Shown piece by piece: positions 17,312 to 25,932 of a stretch of 64,000 bases of DNA. A program made the translations under genes and the position numbers. Origin of the DNA: CAYZMS01 sp964479625. Lineage in GTDB: Bacteria; Bacteroidota; Bacteroidia; Chitinophagales; Saprospiraceae. The notes under the pieces are model-generated. The model saw only the letters and a program-made list of their open reading frames with translations. It did not search any database and was not told the DNA's origin. The DNA lies in contig CAYZMS010000004.1 in NCBI GenBank assembly GCA_964479625.1, positions 62,001-126,000 of the forward strand, read 5' to 3'. Numbering within the stretch: position 1 is the first letter of the stretch; each line of letters begins with the position of its first letter.

Positions 17312-18544
17312 TTGCTCCTAATGGAGTTTATTGCAAAAGAAACCCAAACTATGCAGCAAAAAATCCTGCAAGAGGTTGAAGCTCTTTTTCCGCGTTTGAT
17401 CGAATGGAGAAGGCATTTGCACCAATACCCGGAGCTGTCCTTTGAAGAAGTTGCAACAGGGCGCTACATAGCCGAGCAATTAAAGGCACTGGATATACCC
17501 TGTCAGCACGGCATTGCTGAAAACGGTGTCGTAGGGATCATCGAGGGGCAAGCCGGGCCAACCATCGCGCTTCGGGCTGATTTTGATGCACTACCCATTC
17601 GGGAGGCCAATGAGGTGCCTTATCGTTCCAAAAATCCCGGTATAATGCATGCCTGCGGGCACGATGCACATACGGCTTCCTTACTCGGTGCTGCTGCTTT
17701 ACTTCAAACCATCAAGAAAGAGCTCAAAGGGACGATTCGGTTAATCTTCCAACCCGGCGAAGAAAAGCTTCCGGGAGGGGCCAGTTTGATGATCAATGAG
17801 GGGGTATTGAAAAACCCCAGGCCGATGGGTATTTTTGGCCAGCATGTACACCCACCTCTTGCAGCCGGAAAGGTGGGGTTTCGTCCTGGTCGCTACATGG
17901 CTTCAGCCGACGAACTGTATGTGACCTTACGCGGAAAGGGAGGACATGGGGCACTTCCCCAGGATTGTGTGGATCCCATCCTGATGGCCGCACAAGTGAT
18001 CACTGCCCTTCAGCAGGTGGTTAGCCGTAATGCGGACCCGGTCATCCCCTCTGTGTTGACTTTTGGAAAAATTTATTCCAATGGAGGTGCAACCAATATC
18101 ATTCCCAACGAGGTGTATTTGGAGGGTACCTTCCGGACTATGGATGAGGAATGGCGTTTCAGGGCGCATGATCGGCTCTGTAAATTAGCGGAAGGAATTG
18201 CTTGTGGAATGGGGGGAAGTTGTGACTTTAATATTGTGGTGGGTTATCCAAATTTATTTAATGACAAATCACTGACGCAAAGAGCTCGCACCTATGCCGA
18301 AGAACTATTGGGCAAGGAGAAGGTAGTCGACCTGCCCGTTCGGCTTACGGCGGAGGATTTTTCCTATTATTCTCAGGAAATCCCGGCTTGTTTTTACCGG
18401 CTGGGCACCGGAAACCCAGAAAAAGGGATCGTTTCGCCGGTGCATACCAATACCTTCGATATTGATGAAGAAGCCCTGAAGATTGGAGCGGCTCTGCCGG
18501 CCTGGCTGGCTTTTAAGGAGTTGCTGTATTTAAGCAAAAACTAA
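17312..18544 (+). CDS. M20 amidohydrolase (hippurate hydrolase / N-acyl-amino-acid hydrolase type)
   Basis: A 410-residue metallohydrolase of the IAA-amino-acid hydrolase/hippuricase branch of M20. Markers are 'WRRHLHQYPELSFEE' near the N-terminus, 'LRADFDALPI' and the metal-binding 'MHACGHDAHTA' (about residues 111-121), a catalytic 'FQPGEE' (about 149-154) and 'DFSYYSQEIP' near the end. These enzymes cleave N-acyl amino acids or N-acetyl groups from small molecules in the cytoplasm. It starts 4 bases after the transporter, so the two are probably co-expressed. The true start may be the ATG at 17321 or 17351 rather than 17312, since the conserved part begins about residue 27. Substrate unknown. 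Confidence 0.9.
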   Translation: MLLMEFIAKETQTMQQKILQEVEALFPRLIEWRRHLHQYPELSFEEVATGRYIAEQLKALDIPCQHGIAENGVVGIIEGQAGPTIALRADFDALPIREANEVPYRSKNPGIMHACGHDAHTASLLGAAALLQTIKKELKGTIRLIFQPGEEKLPGGASLMINEGVLKNPRPMGIFGQHVHPPLAAGKVGFRPGRYMASADELYVTLRGKGGHGALPQDCVDPILMAAQVITALQQVVSRNADPVIPSVLTFGKIYSNGGATNIIPNEVYLEGTFRTMDEEWRFRAHDRLCKLAEGIACGMGGSCDFNIVVGYPNLFNDKSLTQRARTYAEELLGKEKVVDLPVRLTAEDFSYYSQEIPACFYRLGTGNPEKGIVSPVHTNTFDIDEEALKIGAALPAWLAFKELLYLSKN

Positions 18545-18675
18545 AAAAAACTATTACTTGCCGACTAGGTGCCAGGCATCTACTAGTGAAAATTATCAAC
18601 AATTTAAAATTTACACTTAGTTTTTTTAAAAAAAGACCAATTCGCTAATATTTCCATGTCGAAAAATTATAGCTT

Positions 18676-19935
18676 ATGGCAAAGATCCTGGTGGTCGACG
18701 ATGAGAAAAGTATTCGAAAAACATTGCGGGAAATCCTGGAGTTCGAAAAACATGAGGTAGATGAATCCCCTGATGGGATGGATGCTGTTGTTCGACTGAA
18801 AAAGCACAGCTATGAACTCATTCTGCTGGATATTAAAATGCCGAAAATGGATGGCATGGAGGCTCTGGAGCGTATTCGTATGCTTGCTCCTGATACTCAG
18901 GTAATCATGATCTCCGGGCATGGCAACGTAGAAACCGCAGTGGAAGCGGTGAAAAAAGGAGCTTATGATTTCATAAGTAAACCTCCGGACCTTAATCGCC
19001 TCCTTATCACCGTTCGAAATGCCCTGGATAAATCAGACCTCCAACAGGAAACCCGAAGCCTGAAACAAAGGATCCGTAAAAAGGAGATCCGGGAAATGAT
19101 TGGAGATTCCAAGCCGATGCAGGATGTGAAAAATATCATCGACCGGGTTGCTCCCACTGATGCCCGGGTGTTGATCACCGGGCCCAATGGCACTGGAAAA
19201 GAATTGGCAGCAAGGCGGATTCATGAAAAGAGCAATCGAGCCTCAGGGCCCTTTGTCGAAGTAAATTGTGCTGCTATCCCCCCAGAGTTGATCGAAAGTG
19301 AACTGTTCGGTCATGAAAAAGGCGCCTTCACTTCTGCACATAAACAACATATCGGTAAATTCGAACAAGCCAATGGGGGAACGCTCTTCCTGGACGAGAT
19401 CGGCGACATGAGCCATGCTGCCCAGGCAAAGGTATTGCGTGCCTTACAGGAAAATACCATTTCCCGGGTAGGAGGGGATAAACAGATCCCTGTTAACGTT
19501 CGGGTACTGGCAGCAACCAATAAGGACTTGCATCACGAAATAACGGAGCACCAGTTTCGGGAAGACCTTTACCACCGACTTGCAGTAATTATTATCCGGG
19601 TGCCCTCTTTGAATGAACGCAAAGAGGACATTCCCTCCCTCGTAGAACATTTCAACCAGATCATTTGTCGGGATTACGGCATCGTCCCCCGCACCTTCAA
19701 GCCCGGTGCCTTGGATAGTCTGGAAAAACTGGACTGGACCGGGAATATCAGAGAACTTCAAAATGTAGTGGAACGCCTGATTATTCTTTGCGATAAGGAG
19801 ATCAATATGGAAGATATTGAAATCCATGTGGCAGGCAATGCAAGACCCCTGGAAAGCCAGCTTCGGCAGTTGGCTGCCCGGTTCGAAAAGGAAGTGTTGA
19901 TCAAGCGCATAGAGGAGGCCTACAAATTGACCTGA
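18676..19935 (+). CDS. NtrC-type sigma54-dependent response regulator lacking the C-terminal HTH domain
   Basis: 419 residues: receiver domain (about 1-120, phospho-acceptor D52 in LDIKMPK) and a sigma54-interaction AAA+ domain (about 140-375) with Walker A GPNGTGKE (169-176) and Walker B LFLDEIGD. The sigma54-contact loop reads GAFTSA (216-221) where the textbook motif is GAFTGA. The protein ends 'KRIEEAYKLT', where a Fis-type helix-turn-helix normally begins. I read the other two frames past the stop for about 40 bases and found no displaced HTH. It may act without specific DNA binding, or be a recently truncated gene. No sensor kinase is adjacent. Signal and targets are unknown. Confidence 0.9.
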   Translation: MAKILVVDDEKSIRKTLREILEFEKHEVDESPDGMDAVVRLKKHSYELILLDIKMPKMDGMEALERIRMLAPDTQVIMISGHGNVETAVEAVKKGAYDFISKPPDLNRLLITVRNALDKSDLQQETRSLKQRIRKKEIREMIGDSKPMQDVKNIIDRVAPTDARVLITGPNGTGKELAARRIHEKSNRASGPFVEVNCAAIPPELIESELFGHEKGAFTSAHKQHIGKFEQANGGTLFLDEIGDMSHAAQAKVLRALQENTISRVGGDKQIPVNVRVLAATNKDLHHEITEHQFREDLYHRLAVIIIRVPSLNERKEDIPSLVEHFNQIICRDYGIVPRTFKPGALDSLEKLDWTGNIRELQNVVERLIILCDKEINMEDIEIHVAGNARPLESQLRQLAARFEKEVLIKRIEEAYKLT

Positions 19936-20099
19936 TGATGAACTATGCAGAGTAGAATACTGTATTATTTTTCACGCCTTTGAACGACCAGGCACTATTT
20001 GAGGTAAGCAAAATTAATGGTGCGCCCCCAAAGTAGGAAAAGGGCTATTGGTTAGGTCCAGGTTTTAGAAATTTGATCATTAACAACCAAATCAATCAT

Positions 20100-20831
20100 A
20101 TGAGCAAGCAATCGGAAAACGGAATGCCCGGGGGTAATGTTCCTTTAAGAACGTGGTCGCACGCGATTAAAAGTGAAAATTCCTGGACTATGTTCAAGGT
20201 GATCTCTGAGTTTGTGGAGGGGTTCGAAACCCTGGCTGAAATTGGCCCTTGTGTTTCCGTTTTTGGATCAGCCAGAACCAAACCCGAGGATGCATACTAT
20301 CAGTTAGCGGTTGAGATCGCTAAACAATTGACCGAAGCGGGATACGGGGTGATTACCGGTGGCGGACCGGGCATTATGGAAGCGGGCAATAAAGGCGCAC
20401 AACTGGCCGGAGGGAAATCGGTCGGACTGAATATTGACCTTCCGCATGAACAGGGCAAAAACCCCTTTATTGACTATGATAAAAACCTGCACTTTCGTTA
20501 CTTCTTTGTTCGAAAGGTAATGTTTGTCAAATATGCCCAGGCCTTTGTGGCTTTACCAGGTGGATTCGGGACATTGGATGAACTCTTTGAGGTGTTGACA
20601 CTCATTCAAACCCGCAAGATCAAACGGGTGCCCTTGATCCTCGTAGGGTCGTCATATTGGAAGGGGTTCATAAACTGGATATCCAGCACCGTAGAAGATA
20701 CCTTTCATAATATAAGCCCGGAAGATCTTGATTTGCTACCTATCGTCGACGAACCAGAGGCGGTCATTCAAATCATCAATGACTTCTATGAAAATGAGGT
20801 TTCCAAGCTGGAGCCTAACTACGAGTTGTAA
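20100..20831 (+). CDS. LOG family (TIGR00730-type) nucleotide phosphoribohydrolase-like protein
   Basis: 243 residues from the ATG at 20100; an in-frame TTG at 20073 could extend it by 9. Rossmann-fold protein of the 'lysine decarboxylase-like' LOG family, which actually hydrolyses nucleoside 5'-monophosphates to base and ribose 5-phosphate. The family motifs are clear: GGGPGIMEA at 87-95 and PGGFGTLDE at 153-161, with catalytic R139 and E161 positions plausible, plus 'SARTKP' near residue 58. It is a stand-alone gene with no RNA or cytokinin-related neighbours. In bacteria such proteins usually serve nucleotide turnover. Molecular function is confident at family level only. Confidence 0.88.
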   Translation: MSKQSENGMPGGNVPLRTWSHAIKSENSWTMFKVISEFVEGFETLAEIGPCVSVFGSARTKPEDAYYQLAVEIAKQLTEAGYGVITGGGPGIMEAGNKGAQLAGGKSVGLNIDLPHEQGKNPFIDYDKNLHFRYFFVRKVMFVKYAQAFVALPGGFGTLDELFEVLTLIQTRKIKRVPLILVGSSYWKGFINWISSTVEDTFHNISPEDLDLLPIVDEPEAVIQIINDFYENEVSKLEPNYEL

Positions 20832-20929
20832 ATTTATTTTTTAGCCCAGGCAACCTATAGCGGATTCGGTACGTTCTTCTAGGGAAATTCAAACTCAGGT
20901 AGTGGGTTGGTGGTAAAGGGCTAATAGTA

Positions 20930-21253
20930 ATGCCTTCTCTCTTTATTTATTCGCACTACTCAAATTACAGGACTTACCTAAACGTGTCACAAGTGGTTGT
21001 ATCGAATTCCGTTACCCTTGCTCCCGAAGAGCGATTAATTCAACAAGTCGCCTGGATCTTAAATATCTCCCCCAATCAGATAAATCCGAACACCGATTTC
21101 CTGGAGGATCTGTACCTGGATCCGATCGACCGGGATCTTCTAATTGCCAAATTGGAAAGTTTATATGGCGTGTACCTTTCCCGCGAAGAAGCAGCTACTA
21201 TCGAAACTATCCGGGATGCCGGGCATTATATGCGTATCCAGCACGCTGCCTAA
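20930..21253 (+). CDS. Acyl-carrier-protein-like protein lacking the phosphopantetheine serine
   Basis: 107 residues or fewer. Residues about 33-103 follow the four-helix ACP pattern: 'LNISPNQINPNTDFLEDLYLD' aligns with the loop I-helix II entry, then 'LLIAKLESLYGVYLS' aligns with helix II and loop II. The carrier-attachment motif DSL/DSI is replaced by DPID at 64-67, so proline occupies the serine position and no 4'-phosphopantetheine can be attached there. The ATG at 20930 gives an atypical 18-residue leader, and a GTG at 20984 is an alternative start. No fatty-acid or polyketide genes are nearby. It may be a degenerate, structural or regulatory ACP-fold protein. The fold assignment is by pattern and should be confirmed. 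Confidence 0.65.
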   Translation: MPSLFIYSHYSNYRTYLNVSQVVVSNSVTLAPEERLIQQVAWILNISPNQINPNTDFLEDLYLDPIDRDLLIAKLESLYGVYLSREEAATIETIRDAGHYMRIQHAA

Positions 21254-21430
21254 AGGCAGAGGGAATAGGTTGTCACTAAAAATAACACCTGATTTGGCAC
21301 TTTCTAAACCGCACAATCCAGACAGCTAGGGGCGATGATGTCAACCTTAATAGGTGTCATTTTTGTCTCTTTAGCTAAACCGTAAATAGTACTACTTTCA
21401 GTTACCTTTTTCTGCTGTCTTTTCTTGCAC

Positions 21431-23851
21431 TCAGCCAAGGGGAGCGGGAAATCGGCCAGGATCTGCCTCGTAAATGATCTTATAAACCGCTTTGAATACA
21501 TCCTCAGGGTTAGGTTTGGTAAAGTAATCACCGTCTGAACCATAGGGTGGCCGATGTGGCTTAGCTGTGAGGGTCACCGGGGGAGAATCCAGATAGCCGT
21601 AGCCACCCTGTCTTTCCAATACCTCCTGCATCATATAGGCGGTAGCCCCACCTGGTACGTCTTCATCCATGAAAAGGATGCGGTTGGTTTTTTTCAGCGA
21701 TTCAACAATTTTTCCCTCCAGATCAAATGGAAGGAGGGTTTGAACATCCACCAATTCTACTGAAACCCCAACGCTTTCCAGCAATTTGATACCTGTTTCT
21801 GCCACCCGAACACAGGAACCATAAGTTACTAGAGTGAGGTCTGTTCCTTTTCTTAAAATCTCGGGAACGCCTAAAGGAATGGTATACTCCCCAAGGTTAT
21901 TGGGCATATATTCCTTCAAGCGGTACCCATTCAGGCATTCTATCACCAGGGCGGGGTCATCGGATTGTAATAAGGTATTGTAAAAGCCGGCAGCCTGGGT
22001 CATATTACGTGGAACCAGCACATACATTCCCCGTAGTGCATTTAGGATCATGCCCATGGGGGAGCCGGAATGCCAAATGCCTTCCAGGCGGTGTCCACGC
22101 GTCCGAATAATGGCAGGGGCCATTTGTTGATTACCACTGCGATAGCGTAGGGTAGCGAGGTCGTCCATCAAGGGTTCAAGACCATAGATCAAATAATCCA
22201 AGTACTGGATTTCTGCAATTGGGCGCAGCCCGCGCATGGCCATCCCGATGGCTTGCCCCATGATGGACCATTCCCGAATTCCCGTATCGAAAACACGGGA
22301 TTTACCATATTTTTTCTGAAGGCCGGCAAAGCCTTGATTAACGTCCCCGATCTTACCGACATCCTCTCCGAAGGCAAAAAGTTCAGGATATTTATCAAAT
22401 GCCTGATGGAAAAAAGTGTTAAGTATTTCGAAGCCACTTTTGCGCAGCGGTTCAGAATCAAAGGTAGCAGCAATAACTGGAACCTTAAGCGCTGATCGGT
22501 CTGAGGCGCTGTATAAGTCGATATGGTATTGTTCTTCAGCTGCCTGCTCAATCCCTCTGATCCAACTGCGCAGTTGTTGATGGGCTGCCTGGGGGCTTCC
22601 CAGTAATTGGAAATACATTCTGTGGGCCTGTTGCAGTAATTCACTGATTAGCGGGGTACTCATCCCATTAAGCTCCCGTTTCAGCTCCACTACTTCGGGC
22701 TTATCATCACTTAGTTGTTGATAGATTGATTGTAATTCCTTTTGCTTTGCTTGGGAGGGGGAGGTAAATGCCTTCCAGGCGCGGTCCCGGCATTCACGTA
22801 CATACTTTTTGGATCTGCTGCGGATCTCTTGGGTCTGTTCTTCCGTAGCAATGCCTTCTTCGATCATCCATAATTCCATTTTGCGAATGCAATCGTTTTC
22901 TCGTTCCCATTGCAGGCGCTCTTTGGATTTGTAGCGTTCATGGGAGCCCGAGGTGGAATGCCCCTGGGGCTGGGTTACTTCTTCGACATGGAATAGGGCG
23001 GGGCGATGGTCGGTGCGAACGGTTTGAATTCCTTTTTGGTAAAGCCGTATCAGCCCTGGGTAATCCCAGGCTTTGGCAGTATATATATCCATACCCTCTC
23101 CGGCTTCATCCGTTCGAAACCCTTCCAGAACCAGAGAAATACTTGACTTGGCAGTCTGATATTTTTTAGGTACCGAAATCCCGTACCCATCGTCCCAAAC
23201 AGAAATGGCCAGTGGAACTTTTAACACAGCAGCAGCGTTGACCGTTTCCCAGAAAATACCCTCTGAGGTACTAGCATCCCCGATAGTACAAAAGCAAACT
23301 TCATTACCGTTCTCGGAAAATAGCGTACCGGTATTCAGGTCCTGACTTTCCCGGTATTTCCGGGAAGCAAAAGCCAGGCCCAGCGCCCGTGCCATTTGGC
23401 CTCCTGTGCTCGAAACATCCGAGGACACATTGTAGCGGTCCAGGTGGTTGATCCAGTTCCCCGTTTTGGGATCGATGAGGGGGGTGGCAAAGTGGCCGTT
23501 CATCTGGCGACCTTTTGAAAATGGGTCATTTTCAGGGTCTGCATATAGCTGCGCAAAAAAATCTTCCACTGAGGAAATACCTAATGCGAACATCCAGGTT
23601 TGGTCCCGATAATAACCCGATCGAAAGTCGCCTTTTCGAAAAGCGCGTGCCATGGCAACCTGAGGCACTTCTTTACCGTCACCGGTAATGCCGAATTTGG
23701 CCTTCCCGGTTAATACTTCTCTCCTTGCCAGTAAACTTGCCTCTCTGCTGATGCAACATAATTCAAGATCCTTTAGAATTTCCTCGGGAGTGGGGAGCGA
23801 ACCCCCTCTGCTGGCATCGGCTCCCGGTTTAATCACTAATTGTTCGAGCAT
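21431..23851 (-). CDS. Fused alpha/beta 2-oxoacid dehydrogenase E1 (branched-chain/pyruvate type)
   Basis: 806 residues from the ATG at 23851. The N-terminal half is the thiamine-diphosphate alpha subunit (GDASTSEG at 191-198, 'GYGIS', 'TQPQGHSTSGSHERY'). The C-terminal half from about residue 460 is the beta subunit ('FAFGEDVG', 'GIREWSIMGQAIGMAMRG', 'GGATAYMMQEVL'). It decarboxylates a 2-oxoacid and transfers the acyl group to lipoyl-E2. Family members of this fused type are often annotated 2-oxoisovalerate dehydrogenase; the substrate is not decided here. The ORF is open upstream to 23995, but that extension is lysine/phenylalanine-rich and contains a promoter-like box, so the later ATG is preferred. 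E2/E3 genes are not in the window. Confidence 0.93.
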   Translation of the reverse strand: MLEQLVIKPGADASRGGSLPTPEEILKDLELCCISREASLLARREVLTGKAKFGITGDGKEVPQVAMARAFRKGDFRSGYYRDQTWMFALGISSVEDFFAQLYADPENDPFSKGRQMNGHFATPLIDPKTGNWINHLDRYNVSSDVSSTGGQMARALGLAFASRKYRESQDLNTGTLFSENGNEVCFCTIGDASTSEGIFWETVNAAAVLKVPLAISVWDDGYGISVPKKYQTAKSSISLVLEGFRTDEAGEGMDIYTAKAWDYPGLIRLYQKGIQTVRTDHRPALFHVEEVTQPQGHSTSGSHERYKSKERLQWERENDCIRKMELWMIEEGIATEEQTQEIRSRSKKYVRECRDRAWKAFTSPSQAKQKELQSIYQQLSDDKPEVVELKRELNGMSTPLISELLQQAHRMYFQLLGSPQAAHQQLRSWIRGIEQAAEEQYHIDLYSASDRSALKVPVIAATFDSEPLRKSGFEILNTFFHQAFDKYPELFAFGEDVGKIGDVNQGFAGLQKKYGKSRVFDTGIREWSIMGQAIGMAMRGLRPIAEIQYLDYLIYGLEPLMDDLATLRYRSGNQQMAPAIIRTRGHRLEGIWHSGSPMGMILNALRGMYVLVPRNMTQAAGFYNTLLQSDDPALVIECLNGYRLKEYMPNNLGEYTIPLGVPEILRKGTDLTLVTYGSCVRVAETGIKLLESVGVSVELVDVQTLLPFDLEGKIVESLKKTNRILFMDEDVPGGATAYMMQEVLERQGGYGYLDSPPVTLTAKPHRPPYGSDGDYFTKPNPEDVFKAVYKIIYEADPGRFPAPLG

Positions 23852-23959
23852 AACGCAAGTTGGTTTTATTGCACCAAGCCATTTGATTAAGGTCTCCAAG
23901 CATAAGGAGGAGAAAAAGAGACTTGGTTTTGGCTGGGCCTTTTTAGGTCTATGGGACTG

Positions 23960-23967
23960 CAAAAATA
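23960..23967 (-). promoter_or_regulatory. Bacteroidota -7 box upstream of the fused E1 gene
   Basis: TATTTTTG on the minus strand fits TAnnTTTG. It lies about 108 bases before the ATG at 23851. No matching -33 TTTG is obvious at the normal spacing. Confidence 0.45.
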
Positions 23968-24199
23968 TAAAAAAAAATAGTGGATTTAATGGCACTTTTT
24001 TAGAGGTTTATTTTTCCTAAAGCTTAGGTGTCAATCACTTATCAGCCTGATTACCTGAAGCCGGCATTTTTTATTGCCCTTCGAATAGAATGCCCAAGAC
24101 TGAATTCGTTCGTGCAAAGGGAAAAACAAACAGAATTCGGATTAACGTATCATTAACCCTTTTTGCTGGTATTTACTTTCTTTTTGCTAGTCTTTGGGC

Positions 24200-24207
24200 T
24201 ATTTTTG
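24200..24207 (+). promoter_or_regulatory. Bacteroidota -7 box upstream of the DUF1573 gene
   Basis: TATTTTTG fits TAnnTTTG and lies about 70 bases before the ATG at 24279. A TTTG occurs upstream at 24183-24186, but with shorter than usual spacing. Confidence 0.5.
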
Positions 24208-24278
24208 TTGCCAGGAAGTGGAAGGCATGAATTGATTTGTACTCCGCTTTCTCTCCTTTAACTAAAAAATACTTCGCA

Positions 24279-24755
24279 ATGAAAAATTTGCTCTTCGTAT
24301 TAGCTTTAATGATGGGCTGCTCCACGGCGTTGATCGCTCAGGCAGAATCGGAAGGCACTGAATCAGAAGCGACCGAGGCCGGCCCTCAAATGGAATTTGA
24401 AACAGAGGTGTTAGATTATGGTACTATTGCCAAGGGATCTGACCCTTACCGCACCTTTAAATTTACCAATGTTGGCAACGAACCCGTGGTTATCAAAAAC
24501 GCAAAAGGAAGCTGTGGCTGTACCGTGCCGGATGCTCCAAAAGAGCCAATTTTACCTGGTGAAAGTGCCGAGATTAAAGTGCGCTATGACACTAACCGGG
24601 TAGGTCCTTTCACTAAAACAGTTACCCTTACGACCAATGAGGCCAAATCCCGTCGTGTTTTGACTATAAAAGGAGTAGTAGAAAATAAACCCGTTGAGGA
24701 TGGCTTGCCTGAAAAAGCCTCTAACCCCCTTTCCGGTGGAAATGGAGGATTTTAA
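24279..24755 (+). CDS. DUF1573 family exported protein
   Basis: 158 residues from the ATG at 24279; an upstream TTG-initiated version from 24237 would spoil the signal peptide. A signal peptide (about 1-21, ending LIAQA) is followed by a short acidic Glu/Thr-rich linker and one DUF1573 domain. That domain has the typical 'FKFTNVGNEPVVIKNAKGSCGCTVP' region (quoted here only in outline: Asn-Val-Gly-Asn, then Cys-Gly-Cys around residues 84-86). The fold is an Ig-like/ASPM-SPD2 type beta-sandwich. Such proteins are abundant in Bacteroidota and lie in the periplasm or outer envelope; their function is not established. Monocistronic: its own promoter box upstream and a strong terminator 24 bases downstream. 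Confidence 0.88.
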   Translation: MKNLLFVLALMMGCSTALIAQAESEGTESEATEAGPQMEFETEVLDYGTIAKGSDPYRTFKFTNVGNEPVVIKNAKGSCGCTVPDAPKEPILPGESAEIKVRYDTNRVGPFTKTVTLTTNEAKSRRVLTIKGVVENKPVEDGLPEKASNPLSGGNGGF

Positions 24756-24778
24756 GGGCCGCTTACAGAAGCGGGAAA

Positions 24779-24821
24779 AAAATAAAGCAGGGCGAAAACC
24801 ATTTTGCCCTGCTTTATTTTT
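24779..24821 (+). terminator. Rho-independent terminator after the DUF1573 gene
   Basis: Perfect 13-bp stem: AATAAAGCAGGGC (24781-24793) and GCCCTGCTTTATT (24806-24818) around a 12-base loop, followed by T's to 24821. An A run precedes the stem, so it could work in both directions. Confidence 0.88.
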
Positions 24822-24828
24822 GGTAAAA

Positions 24829-24855
24829 AGGCCCTTGCCTGTAAGACAAGGGCCT
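24829..24855. repeat. Second hairpin behind the DUF1573 terminator
   Basis: Perfect 9-bp stem AGGCCCTTG / CAAGGGCCT with a 9-base loop, 8 bases after the main terminator. No T run follows. It may be a back-up terminator or an RNA-stabilising structure. Confidence 0.55.
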
Positions 24856-25044
24856 CTAACCCAAACAAATAAACACAAAAACTACTTCTTATAAAACTAG
24901 GTATTTTTTCCAAAGTAGGCAAGTGTGAAAAGAAAATAATTCCCCAACCCTACCAGAAAGCGATTTTTTATACTCAATTGTAGGATTATTTCCACAATTG
25001 GTTTGTGAAAAAGAATTGATTGACCTCATTTAAAGATTTTTTAA

Positions 25045-25806
25045 ATGATTGCCTTGTTATCTCCATCCAAAACCTTGGATGAATCCCCCATCGCCTTTGG
25101 TAAGTATACCCATCCTCGCCTATTGGAGCAATCGGGGGCTTTGGTTCAATTGCTTAAGAAAAAAAGCCCCAAGGAAATCGAGGAGTTGATGTCTATAAGT
25201 CCTCAGCTGGCAGAGCAGAACTACCGTCGCTATGCTACATTCCAACCGTCCTTTGATCCGGCACGGGAAAAACCTGCTGTGCTGCTGTTCAAAGGCGATG
25301 TGTACAGCGGTCTTTCGGCAGAAAATTGGAAGGAGGAAGATCTGTCTTTCGCTCAACTCCACCTACGGATCCTATCCGGTTTATACGGCTTATTACGGCC
25401 ATTAGATTTAATCCGTCCTTATCGACTGGAAATGAAAACCAGACTGGCTAATCCGGCAGGAAAGGACCTCTACGCTTTCTGGGGAGACCAGATCACCCAA
25501 TTACTGAATGCCGACCTGGCCGAGACAGAAGAAGGGGAAGTGATCAACCTGGCTTCAAAAGAATATTTCAAAGCCCTACAACCCTCGGGTCTCCAGGCAA
25601 AGGTAATTGAGGTCCAATTTAAAGAACGACGGGCAGGTGTATACAAGGTCATTCCGTTCCATGCAAAGAAAGCCCGCGGATTAATGGCCGGGTATTTGGT
25701 TCGGAACCGACTCACACAAGCCCGGCAATTACTTGAATTCGAAGAGGAGGATTATGGTTTCAATGAAAGCTTAAGTGATGATCATACCTGGGTATTTACC
25801 CGTTAG
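25045..25806 (+). CDS. yaaA: YaaA family (DUF328) peroxide-stress protein
   Basis: 253 residues, the normal length for YaaA. The diagnostic N-terminus 'MIALLSPSKTLD' is present. The internal block 'FKGDVYSGL' and 'HLRILSGLYGLLRPLDLI' is shared by the whole family, and 'PYRLEMKT' and 'NLASKEYFKAL' follow. In E. coli YaaA limits oxidative DNA damage by lowering free intracellular iron during hydrogen peroxide stress; the fold binds DNA. The gene stands alone between the DUF1573 terminator and the 2TM genes. No OxyR-type or TAnnTTTG site was recognised upstream. Confidence 0.95.
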   Translation: MIALLSPSKTLDESPIAFGKYTHPRLLEQSGALVQLLKKKSPKEIEELMSISPQLAEQNYRRYATFQPSFDPAREKPAVLLFKGDVYSGLSAENWKEEDLSFAQLHLRILSGLYGLLRPLDLIRPYRLEMKTRLANPAGKDLYAFWGDQITQLLNADLAETEEGEVINLASKEYFKALQPSGLQAKVIEVQFKERRAGVYKVIPFHAKKARGLMAGYLVRNRLTQARQLLEFEEEDYGFNESLSDDHTWVFTR

Positions 25807-25932
25807 AGGCTCTGGCCAAAACAAAAAAGAATTGTTCGGGTAGATAGAGCCTGGTTTTCCAATTTGGCAGTTCTTCGAGAAATACAAGCAGTAAGTCTAG
25901 AATAATGGATACTTCCTTTTGGTCAGACGATA

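Larger units (their letters stand above)
23852..24278. other. Divergent intergenic region between E1 and the DUF1573 gene
   Basis: About 430 bases containing outward-facing promoter boxes for both genes (listed separately). No further ORF or RNA gene is recognised. The open frame 23852-23995 on the minus strand is an unsupported upstream extension of E1. Confidence 0.55.

Noticed and set aside
21304..21543. 79-codon minus-strand ORF at the 3' end of the fused E1 gene
   Set aside because: It lies largely inside E1 in another frame, and its unique part has no recognisable motif apart from a chance 'CLDC'.
23852..23995. 48-residue N-terminal extension of the fused E1 protein
   Set aside because: Composition is unlike E1 (Phe/Lys-rich), and a TAnnTTTG box lies inside it, so the ATG at 23851 is the better start.
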